From Bradyrhizobium sp. Rc3b (GTDB taxonomy: Bacteria > Pseudomonadota > Alphaproteobacteria > Rhizobiales > Xanthobacteraceae), in assembly GCF_900114915.1 (NCBI RefSeq), contig NZ_FOUS01000002.1, positions 62,001 through 126,000 on the forward strand: DNA of 64,000 nucleotides, given 5' to 3'. A model generated the notes under the pieces. The model made no database searches and was not told where the DNA came from. It worked only from the letters and a program-made list of their open reading frames with translations. Shown one piece after another: positions 16,707-25,569 of the stretch. Position 1 is the stretch's first letter. Every line of letters begins with the position of its first letter. A program made the position numbers and the translations under genes.

Positions 16707-18773
16707 ATGCTGACGGAAACGTTCATGGCTAAGCCGCCGTTTTCCCTGGAAGGCTACAAAGTTCCGGACGCGACTGATGCAGAGCAGGGGCGGCCCTACG
16801 ATGAACGAGAGACCAACAGAGCGTGGGAAAACTTCCTGACGTTCGGAGACGCGAAGCGCGAGAACGCGCTGGTGCGAGGCGTCATCGAGGAGTCATGGCA
16901 GCGCAGCATCCAATCGGGCGTCGATGCCCGTTGCAAGGGCAGCGGCCTCATCGCCTCGCCGGACGATCTCTATGAGCTGCGTCTGAAGAACGACGATCTG
17001 CTCGGCTCCAGCGCTCAGACCTTTCGCCGGGTGGCGGATGTCCTCGGCGATGCGGCCACGATGTTGGTCATCACCGACAGGAATGGCGTCGTGCTCGATG
17101 TCGGGGGCGACCAGCGGACGATCGATGCGGGGCACGATATTCGCCTCGAAGTCGGCGCCGACTGGGGCGAGACGGTGACCGGCACCAACGGCATTGGCAC
17201 GGCGCTCGTCACGGGCAAGCCGGTCCATGTCCACGCGGCGGAGCACTTCTCCGAAGGCATCAAGGCCTGGACCTGCGTCGGCAGCCCCATTCGCAGCCCG
17301 ATCGACGGCAGCATCATCGGCATCATCGATTTTTCCGGCCCCCAGGCAATCTTCCATCGTCACAATGTCGCGCTGGCGGTGATCGCGGCCAACCATATCG
17401 AGCTTGCCCTTTCGGAAAAGATCCGGCTCGAGAGAATACTGCTCCTCGAGGCGAGCATCTCTCGAATGCCGGGGATGGGCAGTGCCGACGGCGTGGTGAT
17501 CCTGGATCGCTTTGGTCGGGTCGTCCATCACAACGACATGGCGTCGGCTCGCTGGCGTCGGCTCGCGCAGTCTCGTGAGTTGAGCATTGGGTCACAGATT
17601 CTTCCAAGTCGCGAAGGCCTGCTGGGAAAAGACCTGGCCGAGGGGTTGCCCGAGGAGCTGCGTGAGCAGCGGATCGAGCCACTAATCGTCGACGGGGTCG
17701 TGAAGGGCGCAATGCTCGTGCTTGCTTCGAAGCCGCGGACAAATCCTGCTGCAGCCGAGATGTCGCCGACAACCCGCGCCGCCCTGATGTCGGCAAAGGA
17801 AGCAATCGTCGGATGTAGCGAGGCATTGCTTGAGGTGGTGCAGAAAATTGAGCGGGCGGCGCTTGGCCGGACAGCAATCCTGCTCGAGGGCGAGACGGGC
17901 GTCGGCAAGGAACTCTTCGCCCGCTTGGTTCATGCCGCCAGTCAGAAGACCGGCAAGGAACCTTTCGTTGCCTTCAATTGCGGTGCGGTTTCAAAAGAGT
18001 TGCTCGGCGGCGAATTGTTCGGGCATGCGCCGGGCGCTTATACCGGCGCTACGCGCGAGGGAAGGCCCGGGCGATTCGAATTTGCCAATGGCGGCGTGCT
18101 CAGCTTGGACGAGATCGGCGAGATGCCGATGGACCTGCAACCTTACCTGCTCCGTGTGCTGGAAGAGCGCGCGGTGTACAGACTGGGTGACAGCAAGGCG
18201 CGCCCGGTGGACGTCAGGCTGGTGGCGTCGACCAATCGGAACCTGAAGCAGGAAGTGGCCGAGGGACGTTTCCGGAAAGATCTGTACTTCCGGATTGGCG
18301 TCGTCAAGTTCACCATTCCGCCGCTCCGCGACCGGCTGGGCGATGTCGAGATCCTGATCGATCACTTCAACAGGCAATTCGCCACGATCTACAGCACCCA
18401 GCCGCTGCGCTTCGAGGCGGCCACGATGGAGTTGCTGCGCCGCTATTCCTGGCCGGGAAACGTTCGCGAGCTGCGCAATCTGATTGAGAACCTGGTGCTG
18501 ATGACGATAACCGGCATCGTCACGCCCAGGGACCTGCCAGAGGATTTCGTGGAGGTCACGCCGGCTCAACCTCCCTCGATGTCGGTGCAGTCGGAGAACA
18601 GCGCGACGGGATCGGAGGGCGACGAGATCGCGCGCTTTGACGAGATGGAGCGGCGCGCCATCGAGAGGGCCGTCGCAAACGCCGGCGGCAATATTGCGGC
18701 TGCCGCGGAAAAGCTGGGGCTTTCGCGCGCTACGCTGTACCGCAAATTGCACCAATACCGTTCCCGGACCTAG
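16707..18773 (+). CDS. sigma54-dependent activator, AcoR/MimR type
   Basis: An enhancer-binding protein of about 688 aa that should drive the two sigma54 promoters. A GAF-type sensory region covers residues about 60-230 and a second PAS-like segment about 250-330. The AAA+ domain has Walker A GETGVGKE (near residue 395), GAYTGA (a natural variant of GAFTGA, which contacts sigma54), and Walker B LSLDEIGEMP. A Fis-type helix-turn-helix ends the protein (AAAAEKLGLSRATLYRKLHQ). Several starts are possible: the frame opens at 16524, but that overlaps the preceding gene; ATG 16707 or 16725 fit the family better, neither with a strong ribosome site. Confidence 0.92.
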   Translation: MLTETFMAKPPFSLEGYKVPDATDAEQGRPYDERETNRAWENFLTFGDAKRENALVRGVIEESWQRSIQSGVDARCKGSGLIASPDDLYELRLKNDDLLGSSAQTFRRVADVLGDAATMLVITDRNGVVLDVGGDQRTIDAGHDIRLEVGADWGETVTGTNGIGTALVTGKPVHVHAAEHFSEGIKAWTCVGSPIRSPIDGSIIGIIDFSGPQAIFHRHNVALAVIAANHIELALSEKIRLERILLLEASISRMPGMGSADGVVILDRFGRVVHHNDMASARWRRLAQSRELSIGSQILPSREGLLGKDLAEGLPEELREQRIEPLIVDGVVKGAMLVLASKPRTNPAAAEMSPTTRAALMSAKEAIVGCSEALLEVVQKIERAALGRTAILLEGETGVGKELFARLVHAASQKTGKEPFVAFNCGAVSKELLGGELFGHAPGAYTGATREGRPGRFEFANGGVLSLDEIGEMPMDLQPYLLRVLEERAVYRLGDSKARPVDVRLVASTNRNLKQEVAEGRFRKDLYFRIGVVKFTIPPLRDRLGDVEILIDHFNRQFATIYSTQPLRFEAATMELLRRYSWPGNVRELRNLIENLVLMTITGIVTPRDLPEDFVEVTPAQPPSMSVQSENSATGSEGDEIARFDEMERRAIERAVANAGGNIAAAAEKLGLSRATLYRKLHQYRSRT

Positions 18774-18790
18774 CGATCGGAGAGCCTTTC

Positions 18791-19240
18791 ATGGCGGCTG
18801 TCTGGGATGGGCAAAAGGGCGGGAAAGGTCCGGCCCCCGCGGCGACGCTGGCCTCGCAGATCCTTGCGCGCGCCGACCGCGACGTCACTTTCGTGGTGCA
18901 CCTGGTTGGCGAAAGCCAGAGTTTGCTGGTGCGGCATTTCATCTTGTTCATCGAGACCGAGCTCGCAAAGCGCGGCATGAGCTACGGCGTACATCCGCTG
19001 CTGCGGCCGTTCGTCGAAACGCATGCACGCGAGCTGTCGGATTTCGTATTGCAAGGGATCGGTTTGCGGCATCAGTTCGGTCTTCAGGCCATCGAGACGA
19101 TGAGGGGCGATCCGGCGCGGTTGCTGAGGGTCGACCTGTGGGACTCGCTCCAATCTTACGTCAACGACGCGCAGCAACACTTCGTATCCGATGCCCGGGG
19201 TCTCCAGCGGATCCTTGATCAAATCGAGCCGAGCGCATGA
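18791..19240 (+). CDS. uncharacterised 149-aa protein, accessory module gene 1
   Basis: It starts 17 bp after the activator's stop with GGAG upstream and ends overlapping the next gene by 4 bp (ATGA), so it is translationally coupled. The protein is alpha-helical by composition, without signal peptide or cysteines; DVTFVVHLVGESQSLLVRHF and FVETHARELSDFVLQGIG are its most hydrophobic stretches. I do not recognise it. Its tight linkage to three other orphans suggests a complex with them. Confidence 0.75.
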   Translation: MAAVWDGQKGGKGPAPAATLASQILARADRDVTFVVHLVGESQSLLVRHFILFIETELAKRGMSYGVHPLLRPFVETHARELSDFVLQGIGLRHQFGLQAIETMRGDPARLLRVDLWDSLQSYVNDAQQHFVSDARGLQRILDQIEPSA

Positions 19241-19545
19241 GTGTCGATCCGGAGGTTCTTGTCGAGATGCTGAAGGAGCGGTTGCTCGTCGTTCAGCAGA
19301 TGTCGGCCGCTCAATCGTGGAACCTTCTGAACCGTCAGCTTGCCGGTGGAGCAGAATTCGAGATTCAGAGGATTGAGCAGGAGATCGCGGCGACGGGCGA
19401 TTCGCATGCATTCGGCCACGTGATCGAGGAAGCGCACGAGCGCTTGAAGGAAGCAAGGGCCGGAATGGCAACATGCGACGCCCAATGCGCCGCGCTGGAA
19501 CGACGCCTTGAAGAACTCGACAGGTGTATTGCGACCGGCAGGTGA
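19237..19545 (+). CDS. uncharacterised 102-aa coiled-coil protein, accessory module gene 2
   Basis: A 102-aa protein rich in Leu, Glu, Gln and Ala with heptad-like spacing (EMLKERLLVVQQM; CAALERRLEELDRCI), consistent with a coiled coil or helical hairpin. The start codon overlaps the previous stop, and the next gene follows after 8 bp. No catalytic motif is visible. It could be an adaptor joining gene 1 to the WD40 protein. Confidence 0.72.
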   Translation: MSVDPEVLVEMLKERLLVVQQMSAAQSWNLLNRQLAGGAEFEIQRIEQEIAATGDSHAFGHVIEEAHERLKEARAGMATCDAQCAALERRLEELDRCIATGR

Positions 19546-19553
19546 GACGACCG

Positions 19554-20669
19554 ATGGACACGATGGAAGCTGAGACCGCTACGCTCTATGACTTACTTGG
19601 TCGGCATTGGACCATGGGGGCGCCGGTTACGAACGCGGCGTTCGACGCTGCGGGACAAGCAGTGGCGTTCGCGCTTGCCGATGGCTCTCTGGCCATCGCT
19701 CCGCTGGCCGACAGCGAACCGCCGAAGGATCGCTATCGTATGGCCTTGGACGGCGGCCGATCGACGATCTCACCGCGGCGGAATCCGGTCCCGCCGTTGA
19801 CGAAAGTCGTCATCAGCGATGCTTCGCTTCATCTCGCCTCGATCGAGCCGGAGGGCTTCATCGCAAGCGATGGCAGTCAGTTGCTGCACGTGTCGGCATC
19901 CGGCGTCACGCGACAGGCCGCAAAACTAGCGGCCCCGATCGATCTGGTAGCCCCGGTGCATGCCGGCGGTATTCTGGCGGCTTCCGATGGGTCGGTCATA
20001 TACTGCGATTCCAACGGCGACGTCGGATGGCTTCAGGAGCGTGCGGGAGGGCGTTCATCCGCGATCGCCGTCTCGCCAGACGGTCGGAGCTTCGCGACAG
20101 GAGCTGACGGTTGTCTGCTTGTGCGTGCCTTCGGACCCCGACCTGAGCCCACCGCTACAATGGCTTTCGGCTTCATCTCCAGCTTGGCATGGAGTCCCGA
20201 TGGAAGCTGGCTGGCAATGTCCGTCGCAGAAGGAGGTATCGTATTGCTGCGCCTTTCCGATGCGCGCGCCGTTCGGATTCCGAGCTATCCTGCAAGCGTC
20301 CGGTCTCTTTCGTGGAATGCAGACTCCCGCGTTCTTGTGACGAGCGGAGCCTACCGCATGATCGCATGGGACGTTTCCAGTCTCGACGACGGTGGCGAAC
20401 AGCCGAAGAGCGTTGGCACCGGCCGCGGTGGCTTCGTCCTTGTCGAGGCAGTGGACGTGCATCCGGGACGTCCGTTGGTTGCGGCAGGATACAGCGACGG
20501 CAGGGTCGTCGTTGCCAGGATCGGCGAACCCGACGAACTGGTCGTCAAACCGCCGGGCCGGAGCCCGGTCCAAACCGTCCGCTGGTCCGACGACGGCCAG
20601 CATCTTGCCATCGGGACACACGGCGGCGAGGCGGCGATCGTGACGTTCCCGCCGCAGATCTTCAAGTAA
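19554..20669 (+). CDS. WD40/beta-propeller-like protein, accessory module gene 3
   Basis: A 371-aa protein built of repeats of the form SPDGRSFATGADGCLLVRAF, WSPDGSWLAMSVAEGGIVLL, NADSRVLVTSGAYRMIAWDV and WSDDGQHLAIGTHGGEAAIV, diagnostic of WD40 blades; about seven fit the length. There is no signal peptide, so it is a cytoplasmic scaffold. ATG 19554 is preferred over an upstream in-frame start because AGGTGAG lies just before it. Beta-propellers usually organise multi-protein complexes; here the partners are probably the flanking small proteins. Confidence 0.82.
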   Translation: MDTMEAETATLYDLLGRHWTMGAPVTNAAFDAAGQAVAFALADGSLAIAPLADSEPPKDRYRMALDGGRSTISPRRNPVPPLTKVVISDASLHLASIEPEGFIASDGSQLLHVSASGVTRQAAKLAAPIDLVAPVHAGGILAASDGSVIYCDSNGDVGWLQERAGGRSSAIAVSPDGRSFATGADGCLLVRAFGPRPEPTATMAFGFISSLAWSPDGSWLAMSVAEGGIVLLRLSDARAVRIPSYPASVRSLSWNADSRVLVTSGAYRMIAWDVSSLDDGGEQPKSVGTGRGGFVLVEAVDVHPGRPLVAAGYSDGRVVVARIGEPDELVVKPPGRSPVQTVRWSDDGQHLAIGTHGGEAAIVTFPPQIFK

Positions 20670-20716
20670 CGGCGAGCTGGGCGACGAGCCTTGCCGCGAG
20701 CTCCAGGAGCAAGTTC

Positions 20717-20899
20717 ATGACAGCAACCGAAGCGCGAAGCGAAGCCACAAGCAAGGATCACTTCTTCAAGGAACTGGCGGAGCTCTCCGAGCGCATGATT
20801 GCCGCGCACGGAAAGGAGTTTTCGATGGGAGCCTTGGTGTTGGCGGCGAGGTTCATCGCCGAAAACAAGCCCTTCGAGAGTAGCGCAACAACGCAGTGA
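20717..20899 (+). CDS. 60-aa helical protein, accessory module gene 4
   Basis: A short gene with CAGGAGC upstream of ATG 20717, ending in TGA at 20897-20899. The product is helical (FFKELAELSERMIAAHGKEF, then MGALVLAARFIAENKPF) with an amphipathic, not clearly membrane-spanning, second helix. It lies between the WD40 and chemoreceptor genes in the same direction, about 50 bp from each. Function unknown. Confidence 0.62.
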   Translation: MTATEARSEATSKDHFFKELAELSERMIAAHGKEFSMGALVLAARFIAENKPFESSATTQ

Positions 20900-20949
20900 C
20901 AGGTCATCTAACTGCACGCGAAATCTAATCGAAGGGTCAAGGGGGCAGC

Positions 20950-22236
20950 ATGTTGAAGGGGCTTATTCGGGACAACGAACTCGTCCACAAGGCCGAGTGG
21001 CTCGAGACGCTGTCACTGCATTGTGGCATCGGATTGTGGGATGCGATCCTATATGAGGGGGATGCGATGCACGCCAAGGCGCGGTGGACCTGGTCGAGCG
21101 AATTCCGGCGCTTGTGCGGGTACAAGACGGAAGCCGAATTTCCCAACGTCGTGCAATCTTGGTCTGATCGCCTCCACCCGGATGACGCTGCAGCGACATT
21201 CGCCGCGTTCGGTTCGACTTGCCAGACCGGCGTCGGCTACGATGTGAAGTACCGCTTGAAGGTTAGAGACGGAACCTATCGTTGGTTCCGAGCAACAGGT
21301 GGAGTTGTGTTGGACGAGAAAGGCCGGCCGCGGCGCGCCTGCGGATCGTTGGTCGATATCGATGAGCTCATGAAGGCGGAGGAAGAGAAGAGCGGGATGG
21401 TCCGTCGATTGGCAGTCGACTTTGAAAGCGCGATCGGAGAAATCGTTGATACCGTTTCTTCAGCTTCGAATGAACTCGAGAGCTCTGCGAGCAGTCTAAG
21501 CACCACGGCCGAACGCTCGCAAAAATCAACCACTGTCGCCGCTGCGGCCTCCGAGGCGGCGTCTAGCAACGTCCAGTCGGTTGCTTCTGCGGCCGAACAG
21601 CTATCTTCATCCGTCAGGGAAATCAGCCGACAGGTGCAGCAGGCCGCCAAGATCGCCAACGAGGCAGTTAGCCAAGCGCAGAAAACCAACGAGCGTGTCA
21701 GTGAATTGTCCAAGGCGGCCGCGCGAATCGGGGACGTGGTCGAGCTTATCAATGCGATCGCGGGTCAGACCAACCTGTTGGCACTGAACGCTACGATTGA
21801 GGCGGCGCGCGCCGGGGACGCCGGTCGGGGGTTCGCGGTTGTCGCCTCTGAGGTAAAGGCCCTGGCGGAGCAGACAGCCAAAGCGACGGGAGAAATTGGT
21901 CAGCAAATCGGTGCAATCCAGACTGCGACGCAGGAATCGGTGAGCACAATTGGCGAGATCACTGGTACGATAAGGAAGCTGTCGGAGATTTCGTCGACCA
22001 TCGCGGCAGCCGTAGAGGAGCAAGGTGCGGCGACGCAGGAGATTGCGCGCAACGTTCAACAGGCCGCAAGCGGCACCCAACGCGTCTCCACCAACATCAT
22101 AGATGTGCAGCGCGAGGCCTCCGAGACTGGTTCGGCGTCCTCGCTGGTCTTGTCGGCTGCTCGGTCGTTGTCGAGCGAGAGCAATCGTCTCAAAGACGAA
22201 GTGAGTCGGTTTCTCAAGACGATACGTGCCGCATGA
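20950..22236 (+). CDS. soluble PAS-domain methyl-accepting chemotaxis protein
   Basis: A 428-aa chemoreceptor without transmembrane segments. Residues about 20-135 are a PAS fold ([20 protein letters not shown] through [15 protein letters not shown]). The remainder is the coiled-coil signalling domain with the conserved hairpin tip [20 protein letters not shown] and [19 protein letters not shown]. Being cytoplasmic, it must sense an internal signal such as redox state, O2 or a metabolite of the monooxygenase. It is the last gene before the right-hand repeat. Confidence 0.93.
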   Translation: MLKGLIRDNELVHKAEWLETLSLHCGIGLWDAILYEGDAMHAKARWTWSSEFRRLCGYKTEAEFPNVVQSWSDRLHPDDAAATFAAFGSTCQTGVGYDVKYRLKVRDGTYRWFRATGGVVLDEKGRPRRACGSLVDIDELMKAEEEKSGMVRRLAVDFESAIGEIVDTVSSASNELESSASSLSTTAERSQKSTTVAAAASEAASSNVQSVASAAEQLSSSVREISRQVQQAAKIANEAVSQAQKTNERVSELSKAAARIGDVVELINAIAGQTNLLALNATIEAARAGDAGRGFAVVASEVKALAEQTAKATGEIGQQIGAIQTATQESVSTIGEITGTIRKLSEISSTIAAAVEEQGAATQEIARNVQQAASGTQRVSTNIIDVQREASETGSASSLVLSAARSLSSESNRLKDEVSRFLKTIRAA

Positions 22237-22629
22237 CAAGGGTGTTGGCGAGAAAATGAATCAGAACCTCGCCGAATTCGGTTCTGACTGCCACATGCCG
22301 CCAGGGGAAACTCTCTAACGGTTGCGTCGTTTACGCGCGCGATTCGTAACGGCCATTCTGACAGGAAGATGCGATGATCTGAACTGGCCAAGAAAGCCAA
22401 ATGTCAGAACGGCCGTTCAAGACATTGCAGTATTTCGAGACTGCCAAGCAGAGTGCGCAGCGATCGGGCCCTCTGTTGCTTCTAATTCGATTGCGAGCGG
22501 TGACTGGGAATTCCTCTCGGGCGCATTGTCGCAGTTGCGACTGCTTGGCGATCACTTGCGCCCGGCGGCTATACTATTCTCGCGGAAATAGTATAACGGG
22601 AGTGGACGGGAAGAGGACTTGATAAGAGA
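22237..22629. other. non-coding stretch at the right end of the island
   Basis: No gene is supported. The stretch contains a perfect palindrome (22570-22595) and leads into the dusA fragment. Confidence 0.5.
22570..22595. repeat. perfect 9-bp inverted repeat
   Basis: TATACTATT (22570-22578) and AATAGTATA (22587-22595) are exact reverse complements around an 8-nt spacer. The AT-rich arms stand out in GC-rich surroundings. It may be an operator or a recombinase/excisionase site near the island end. Confidence 0.55.
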
Positions 22630-22707
22630 TTGAAATTGCAGAGCTATCGCTTTTCCGTGGCGCCCATGATGGATTGGAGCGAGAGTTCAAATTTTTCAAT
22701 TGGTTAG
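22630..22707 (+). pseudogene. dusA 5'-end fragment (island junction)
   Basis: The frame from TTG 22630 reads LKLQSYRFSVAPMMDWSE and then stops at TAG 22705-22707. RFSVAPMMDW is the conserved start of tRNA-dihydrouridine synthase A, cut right after the motif where integrative elements are known to insert. The rest of dusA is not in this window. Confidence 0.75.
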
Positions 22708-22780
22708 GGGGCAGCGTGTGCGCGTCGTGTGCACCGGAAGATCAAGAAAAATCTCACCACGGCCAACGTAAGCTGGCTTG
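22665..22780. repeat. right copy of the dusA-linked direct repeat
   Basis: This matches 4518-4630 in the same orientation, with identical blocks at 22675-22685, 22692-22707 and 22726-22737. The shared sequence extends about 90-110 nt to the right of MMDWSE, longer than a simple integration core. It therefore looks like the same terminal sequence of two related elements in tandem. Confidence 0.7.
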
Positions 22781-22861
22781 TTGCGCATGCGCATGATCTG
22801 AATCTACGAGGCCAGGAGGCGGCGATTGCTTACGGCAGTCTCGGCTGTTCGAGGCGGGATA

Positions 22862-22899
22862 GTCGAAAATCGTGGGTTTGACTCCCACTCTCTCCACCA
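22862..22899 (+). pseudogene. 3' end of a tRNA (tRNA-Ser-like), island attachment remnant
   Basis: A T-arm (GTGGG-TTTGACT-CCCAC) is followed by TCTCTCC and ACCA, matching the acceptor end of alphaproteobacterial tRNA-Ser. No matching 5' acceptor strand or anticodon arm lies upstream, so it is a fragment, as left by integrases that use tRNA 3' ends. Confidence 0.6.
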
Positions 22900-23054
22900 A
22901 TTGCGCGATTGTGTGCGCCAAACTACGATTTCGTGCGCTTGGGGCCGCTTCGCGAGCGACTCGTCCCTCTGCTGGTCGCCCTAGCCACGGCCCGTCTCTG
23001 TAGGGTCGCGATCGGCCGTTGGCACCAGTCCCCACGGAGCTTCGCTTCATAGCT

Positions 23055-23933
23055 TCAGCTCAACGCGTGACCAGCTAGCCCGTACACCCACGGCTCATTT
23101 TCCTTTCGGTTCAGGAATCGCCGGCCCTTAGACATCGTCGTGACGGTGTCGGTCATCCCGAGGCGGCTCTGTTGAAGGAAGTCGGCAAACAGACCCGTCT
23201 GCTCCCGCGTATCGACGCGGACGAATTGTCTCGCGAGATCTCTGAGATGCACGGCCGTGAGATGGATCGCGTCACAATCATTGCTGGCGATGATCGGGCC
23301 GATCACATGACCGCGCCCGAATTCGCGCTTCATGGAATAACCGACGGTCTCTCCGCCGCGGCGCAGGACGGAGATTGACGCACCTTCAGAAAGCAACGCG
23401 AGCAGCTTCTGCCGGTTAGTTCCGAACGCGCGTTCGTCCAGTGCCGCGATCTCTCCGATGTTAGCCGTGGACAGCGAGCTCAACTCACCGGCCAGACCCG
23501 GCACCGGCGGGGGTGGTGAGACGATCTCTCCTTGCCACAGATGCACGGTGGCTTCCTTCGTGAACCCCAGCGACAGATACAGATGATAGGCGGCATGGGT
23601 TGAATTGAGGGTCAAATTCCGGTCGCCACACCGCTCGAAAACCTGCTCCATGAGCCAGCGGCCAGTACCTTGTGCCTGGGTTCGGGGCGATGTGATCACC
23701 AGGCCAATCGTCGCGAATTCCTGGCTATAAGGGAACCACATCGCGCTGCCGAAAACGCGGCCTATGCCGTCAACGGCGACGATGCCGTGGCCGGCGCGGC
23801 GTAGGAAATCCCAATCCTTGGGGCGATGCGGCCAGCCGACACCGATCGAAAGCGCGTGGAGCAGCTTCACATCAACGTCGTTTATGTCCTTGGCCACCAG
23901 TTCAAAGGACTTCACGCGTACCGTTCGTCCCAT
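23055..23933 (-). CDS. GNAT-family N-acetyltransferase (two-domain)
   Basis: A 292-aa protein. The N-terminal half is a GNAT fold with the acetyl-CoA loop SPRTQAQGTGRWLM and YHLYLSLGF; the C-terminal half is a second, degenerate domain (EFGRGHVIGPI). It is clearly related to the protein at 41864-42736, which shares the layout and the GRGHVIGP motif. The two lie near opposite edges of block 3. The substrate is unknown; the surrounding amino-compound genes suggest an amine or amino acid. Confidence 0.85.
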   Translation of the reverse strand: MGRTVRVKSFELVAKDINDVDVKLLHALSIGVGWPHRPKDWDFLRRAGHGIVAVDGIGRVFGSAMWFPYSQEFATIGLVITSPRTQAQGTGRWLMEQVFERCGDRNLTLNSTHAAYHLYLSLGFTKEATVHLWQGEIVSPPPPVPGLAGELSSLSTANIGEIAALDERAFGTNRQKLLALLSEGASISVLRRGGETVGYSMKREFGRGHVIGPIIASNDCDAIHLTAVHLRDLARQFVRVDTREQTGLFADFLQQSRLGMTDTVTTMSKGRRFLNRKENEPWVYGLAGHALS

Positions 23934-24275
23934 TCAGCTCATCCATTCCTTTGCGGGCTCAAAGGCCGCGGCCTATCCCCCGCCGACCTTCTGCTGCGTG
24001 CCGCACAAGCCCTCTTTTGCAGCAGCATAGCGCGGAAGGCCAGCAGGTTTCGCCTGTTTGGCGGGCGGTACTCGGAATGTTTCGCCGCCAGTGGAGCTCG
24101 ATTCAGCAGGGAAAGCTACTGGTTGCGGCCTATCGATATCCGGCAACAGCAGGCAGGGTGACCCCGGTGAACGTTGAAGGCTTCGTAGGGCTCGCCGCCT
24201 TTCCAGCCCTCGGTGGCCGGCCAGTCCGGTCTCAACGCGCCGCATCCCGGGCGAGGACCTGAGAGGACCACGTCG

Positions 24276-25199
24276 ATGGCGTTCCTTTTCAATTCCGATG
24301 CTGCTCGGGCGGCTATATTCCGGCAGGCCTTTGCGCGCGAGCTCCCTGATCTCGAATTCTATCATTCCAGCGAATGCTTCGAGCCGGAAAAGGTACGGTA
24401 CCTGATAACCTGGAACGCGCCCGACGATCTCTCGCGTTTTCGAAATCTGGAAATGCTCTTTTCCACCGGTGCGGGGGTCGATCAATTCAAGCCGGAGACC
24501 CTACCTGGCCACGTCAAGCTCGTGCGCATGATCGAGGATGGCATCATACGCATGATGCAGGAGTACGTCGTGCTTGGGGTGCTGACACTCCATCGCGAGA
24601 TGCTTGCCTATCGGGAGCAGCAGGGAAGAGGCCTATGGCAGGCTCTTGCAACGCCCCAGGCGGCCGATCGGCGCGTCGGCTTTCTGGGCCTCGGCATGTT
24701 GGCGCAAGCTGCGATTGATCGCCTCAAGCCGTTTGGATTTCCGCTTGCCGCGTGGAGCCGCAGCAACAAGACGATTGAGGGCGTCACCTGCTTCCACGGC
24801 GATGATCAGCTTGGCAGCTTCCTGAAAGGAACGGACATTCTCGTCTGTCTTCTGCCCCTGACCGAGCAAACAAGCGGCATCCTGAACGCACAGCTGTTCT
24901 CCCTCCTGCCGGCGGGAGCAAGGCTGCTGCATGTCGGCCGCGGTCCGCAGCTTGACCAGGGCGCACTCATCGAAGCGCTCGATAGCGGGCGCCTCGCCGA
25001 AGCGATGCTCGACGTGACCGATCCCGAGCCGCTGCCGGGAGCCCATGCGCTCTGGTCGCATCCGAAGGTGATCATCACGCCGCATATCGCGTCCGTGACG
25101 CAACCGCATACGGCAGCACAATCCGTCATAGAGAACATCCGGCGCCACCGCGCTGGACGAAATCCGATCGGCCTCGTCGATCGAGCGCTCGGTTACTAA
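24276..25199 (+). CDS. D-2-hydroxyacid dehydrogenase (glyoxylate/hydroxypyruvate reductase A-like)
   Basis: A 307-aa NAD(P)-dependent reductase of 2-oxo acids. The dinucleotide fold is GFLGLGMLAQAA; catalytic Arg lies in HVGRGPQLD, Glu in DVTDPEPLP and His in ITPHIASVT. Length and the FSTGAGVDQF segment fit the GhrA subgroup, acting on glyoxylate or hydroxypyruvate. ATG 24276 follows GAGAGGA; the frame opens earlier without a ribosome site. A cupin gene follows by 13 bp, implying an operon. Confidence 0.9.
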   Translation: MAFLFNSDAARAAIFRQAFARELPDLEFYHSSECFEPEKVRYLITWNAPDDLSRFRNLEMLFSTGAGVDQFKPETLPGHVKLVRMIEDGIIRMMQEYVVLGVLTLHREMLAYREQQGRGLWQALATPQAADRRVGFLGLGMLAQAAIDRLKPFGFPLAAWSRSNKTIEGVTCFHGDDQLGSFLKGTDILVCLLPLTEQTSGILNAQLFSLLPAGARLLHVGRGPQLDQGALIEALDSGRLAEAMLDVTDPEPLPGAHALWSHPKVIITPHIASVTQPHTAAQSVIENIRRHRAGRNPIGLVDRALGY

Positions 25200-25212
25200 C
25201 AGGAAAGATGCC

Positions 25213-25569
25213 ATGTCACTTCTGATTGCCATCGACACCAATCCGGATTTTGTACCGAAGAAGGCCGTGCCGGATCCGGAACGGCTCATTTCGGGCAATC
25301 CGTCCTTCAAGACCTGGGCGCAGGACGCCTCGAAGGGTGAGAAAGTGCTGACGGGCGTCTGGGAGGCAACCCCCGGCGAGACCCATTCGATCAAGGGCAC
25401 CACCTTCGAGTTCTGCCACATCATCTCGGGTCTTATCGAAATCGAGGAAAAAGGTGGTGAGACGAAGACTTTCCGCGCCGGCGACAGCTTTGTGATGAAG
25501 CCGGGCTTTGTTGGCGTCTGGCGCACGATCGAGACCGTGCGGAAGATCTATGTCTGCCACTATGACTGA
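25213..25569 (+). CDS. small cupin protein (DUF861-like)
   Basis: A 118-aa single-domain cupin: GVWEATPGETHSIKGTTFEF and FRAGDSFVMKPGFVGVWRT correspond to the two cupin motifs. Such DUF861 cupins often accompany D-amino-acid-oxidase-like flavoproteins and aminotransferases in amine catabolism. The first motif retains one His and one Glu, so a metal site is possible. It probably forms an operon with the hydroxyacid dehydrogenase. Confidence 0.88.
   Translation: MSLLIAIDTNPDFVPKKAVPDPERLISGNPSFKTWAQDASKGEKVLTGVWEATPGETHSIKGTTFEFCHIISGLIEIEEKGGETKTFRAGDSFVMKPGFVGVWRTIETVRKIYVCHYD

Noticed and set aside
22801..22899. complete tRNA-Ser gene
   Set aside because: Only the T-arm and acceptor 3' strand are present; no pairing 5' strand or anticodon arm is found.
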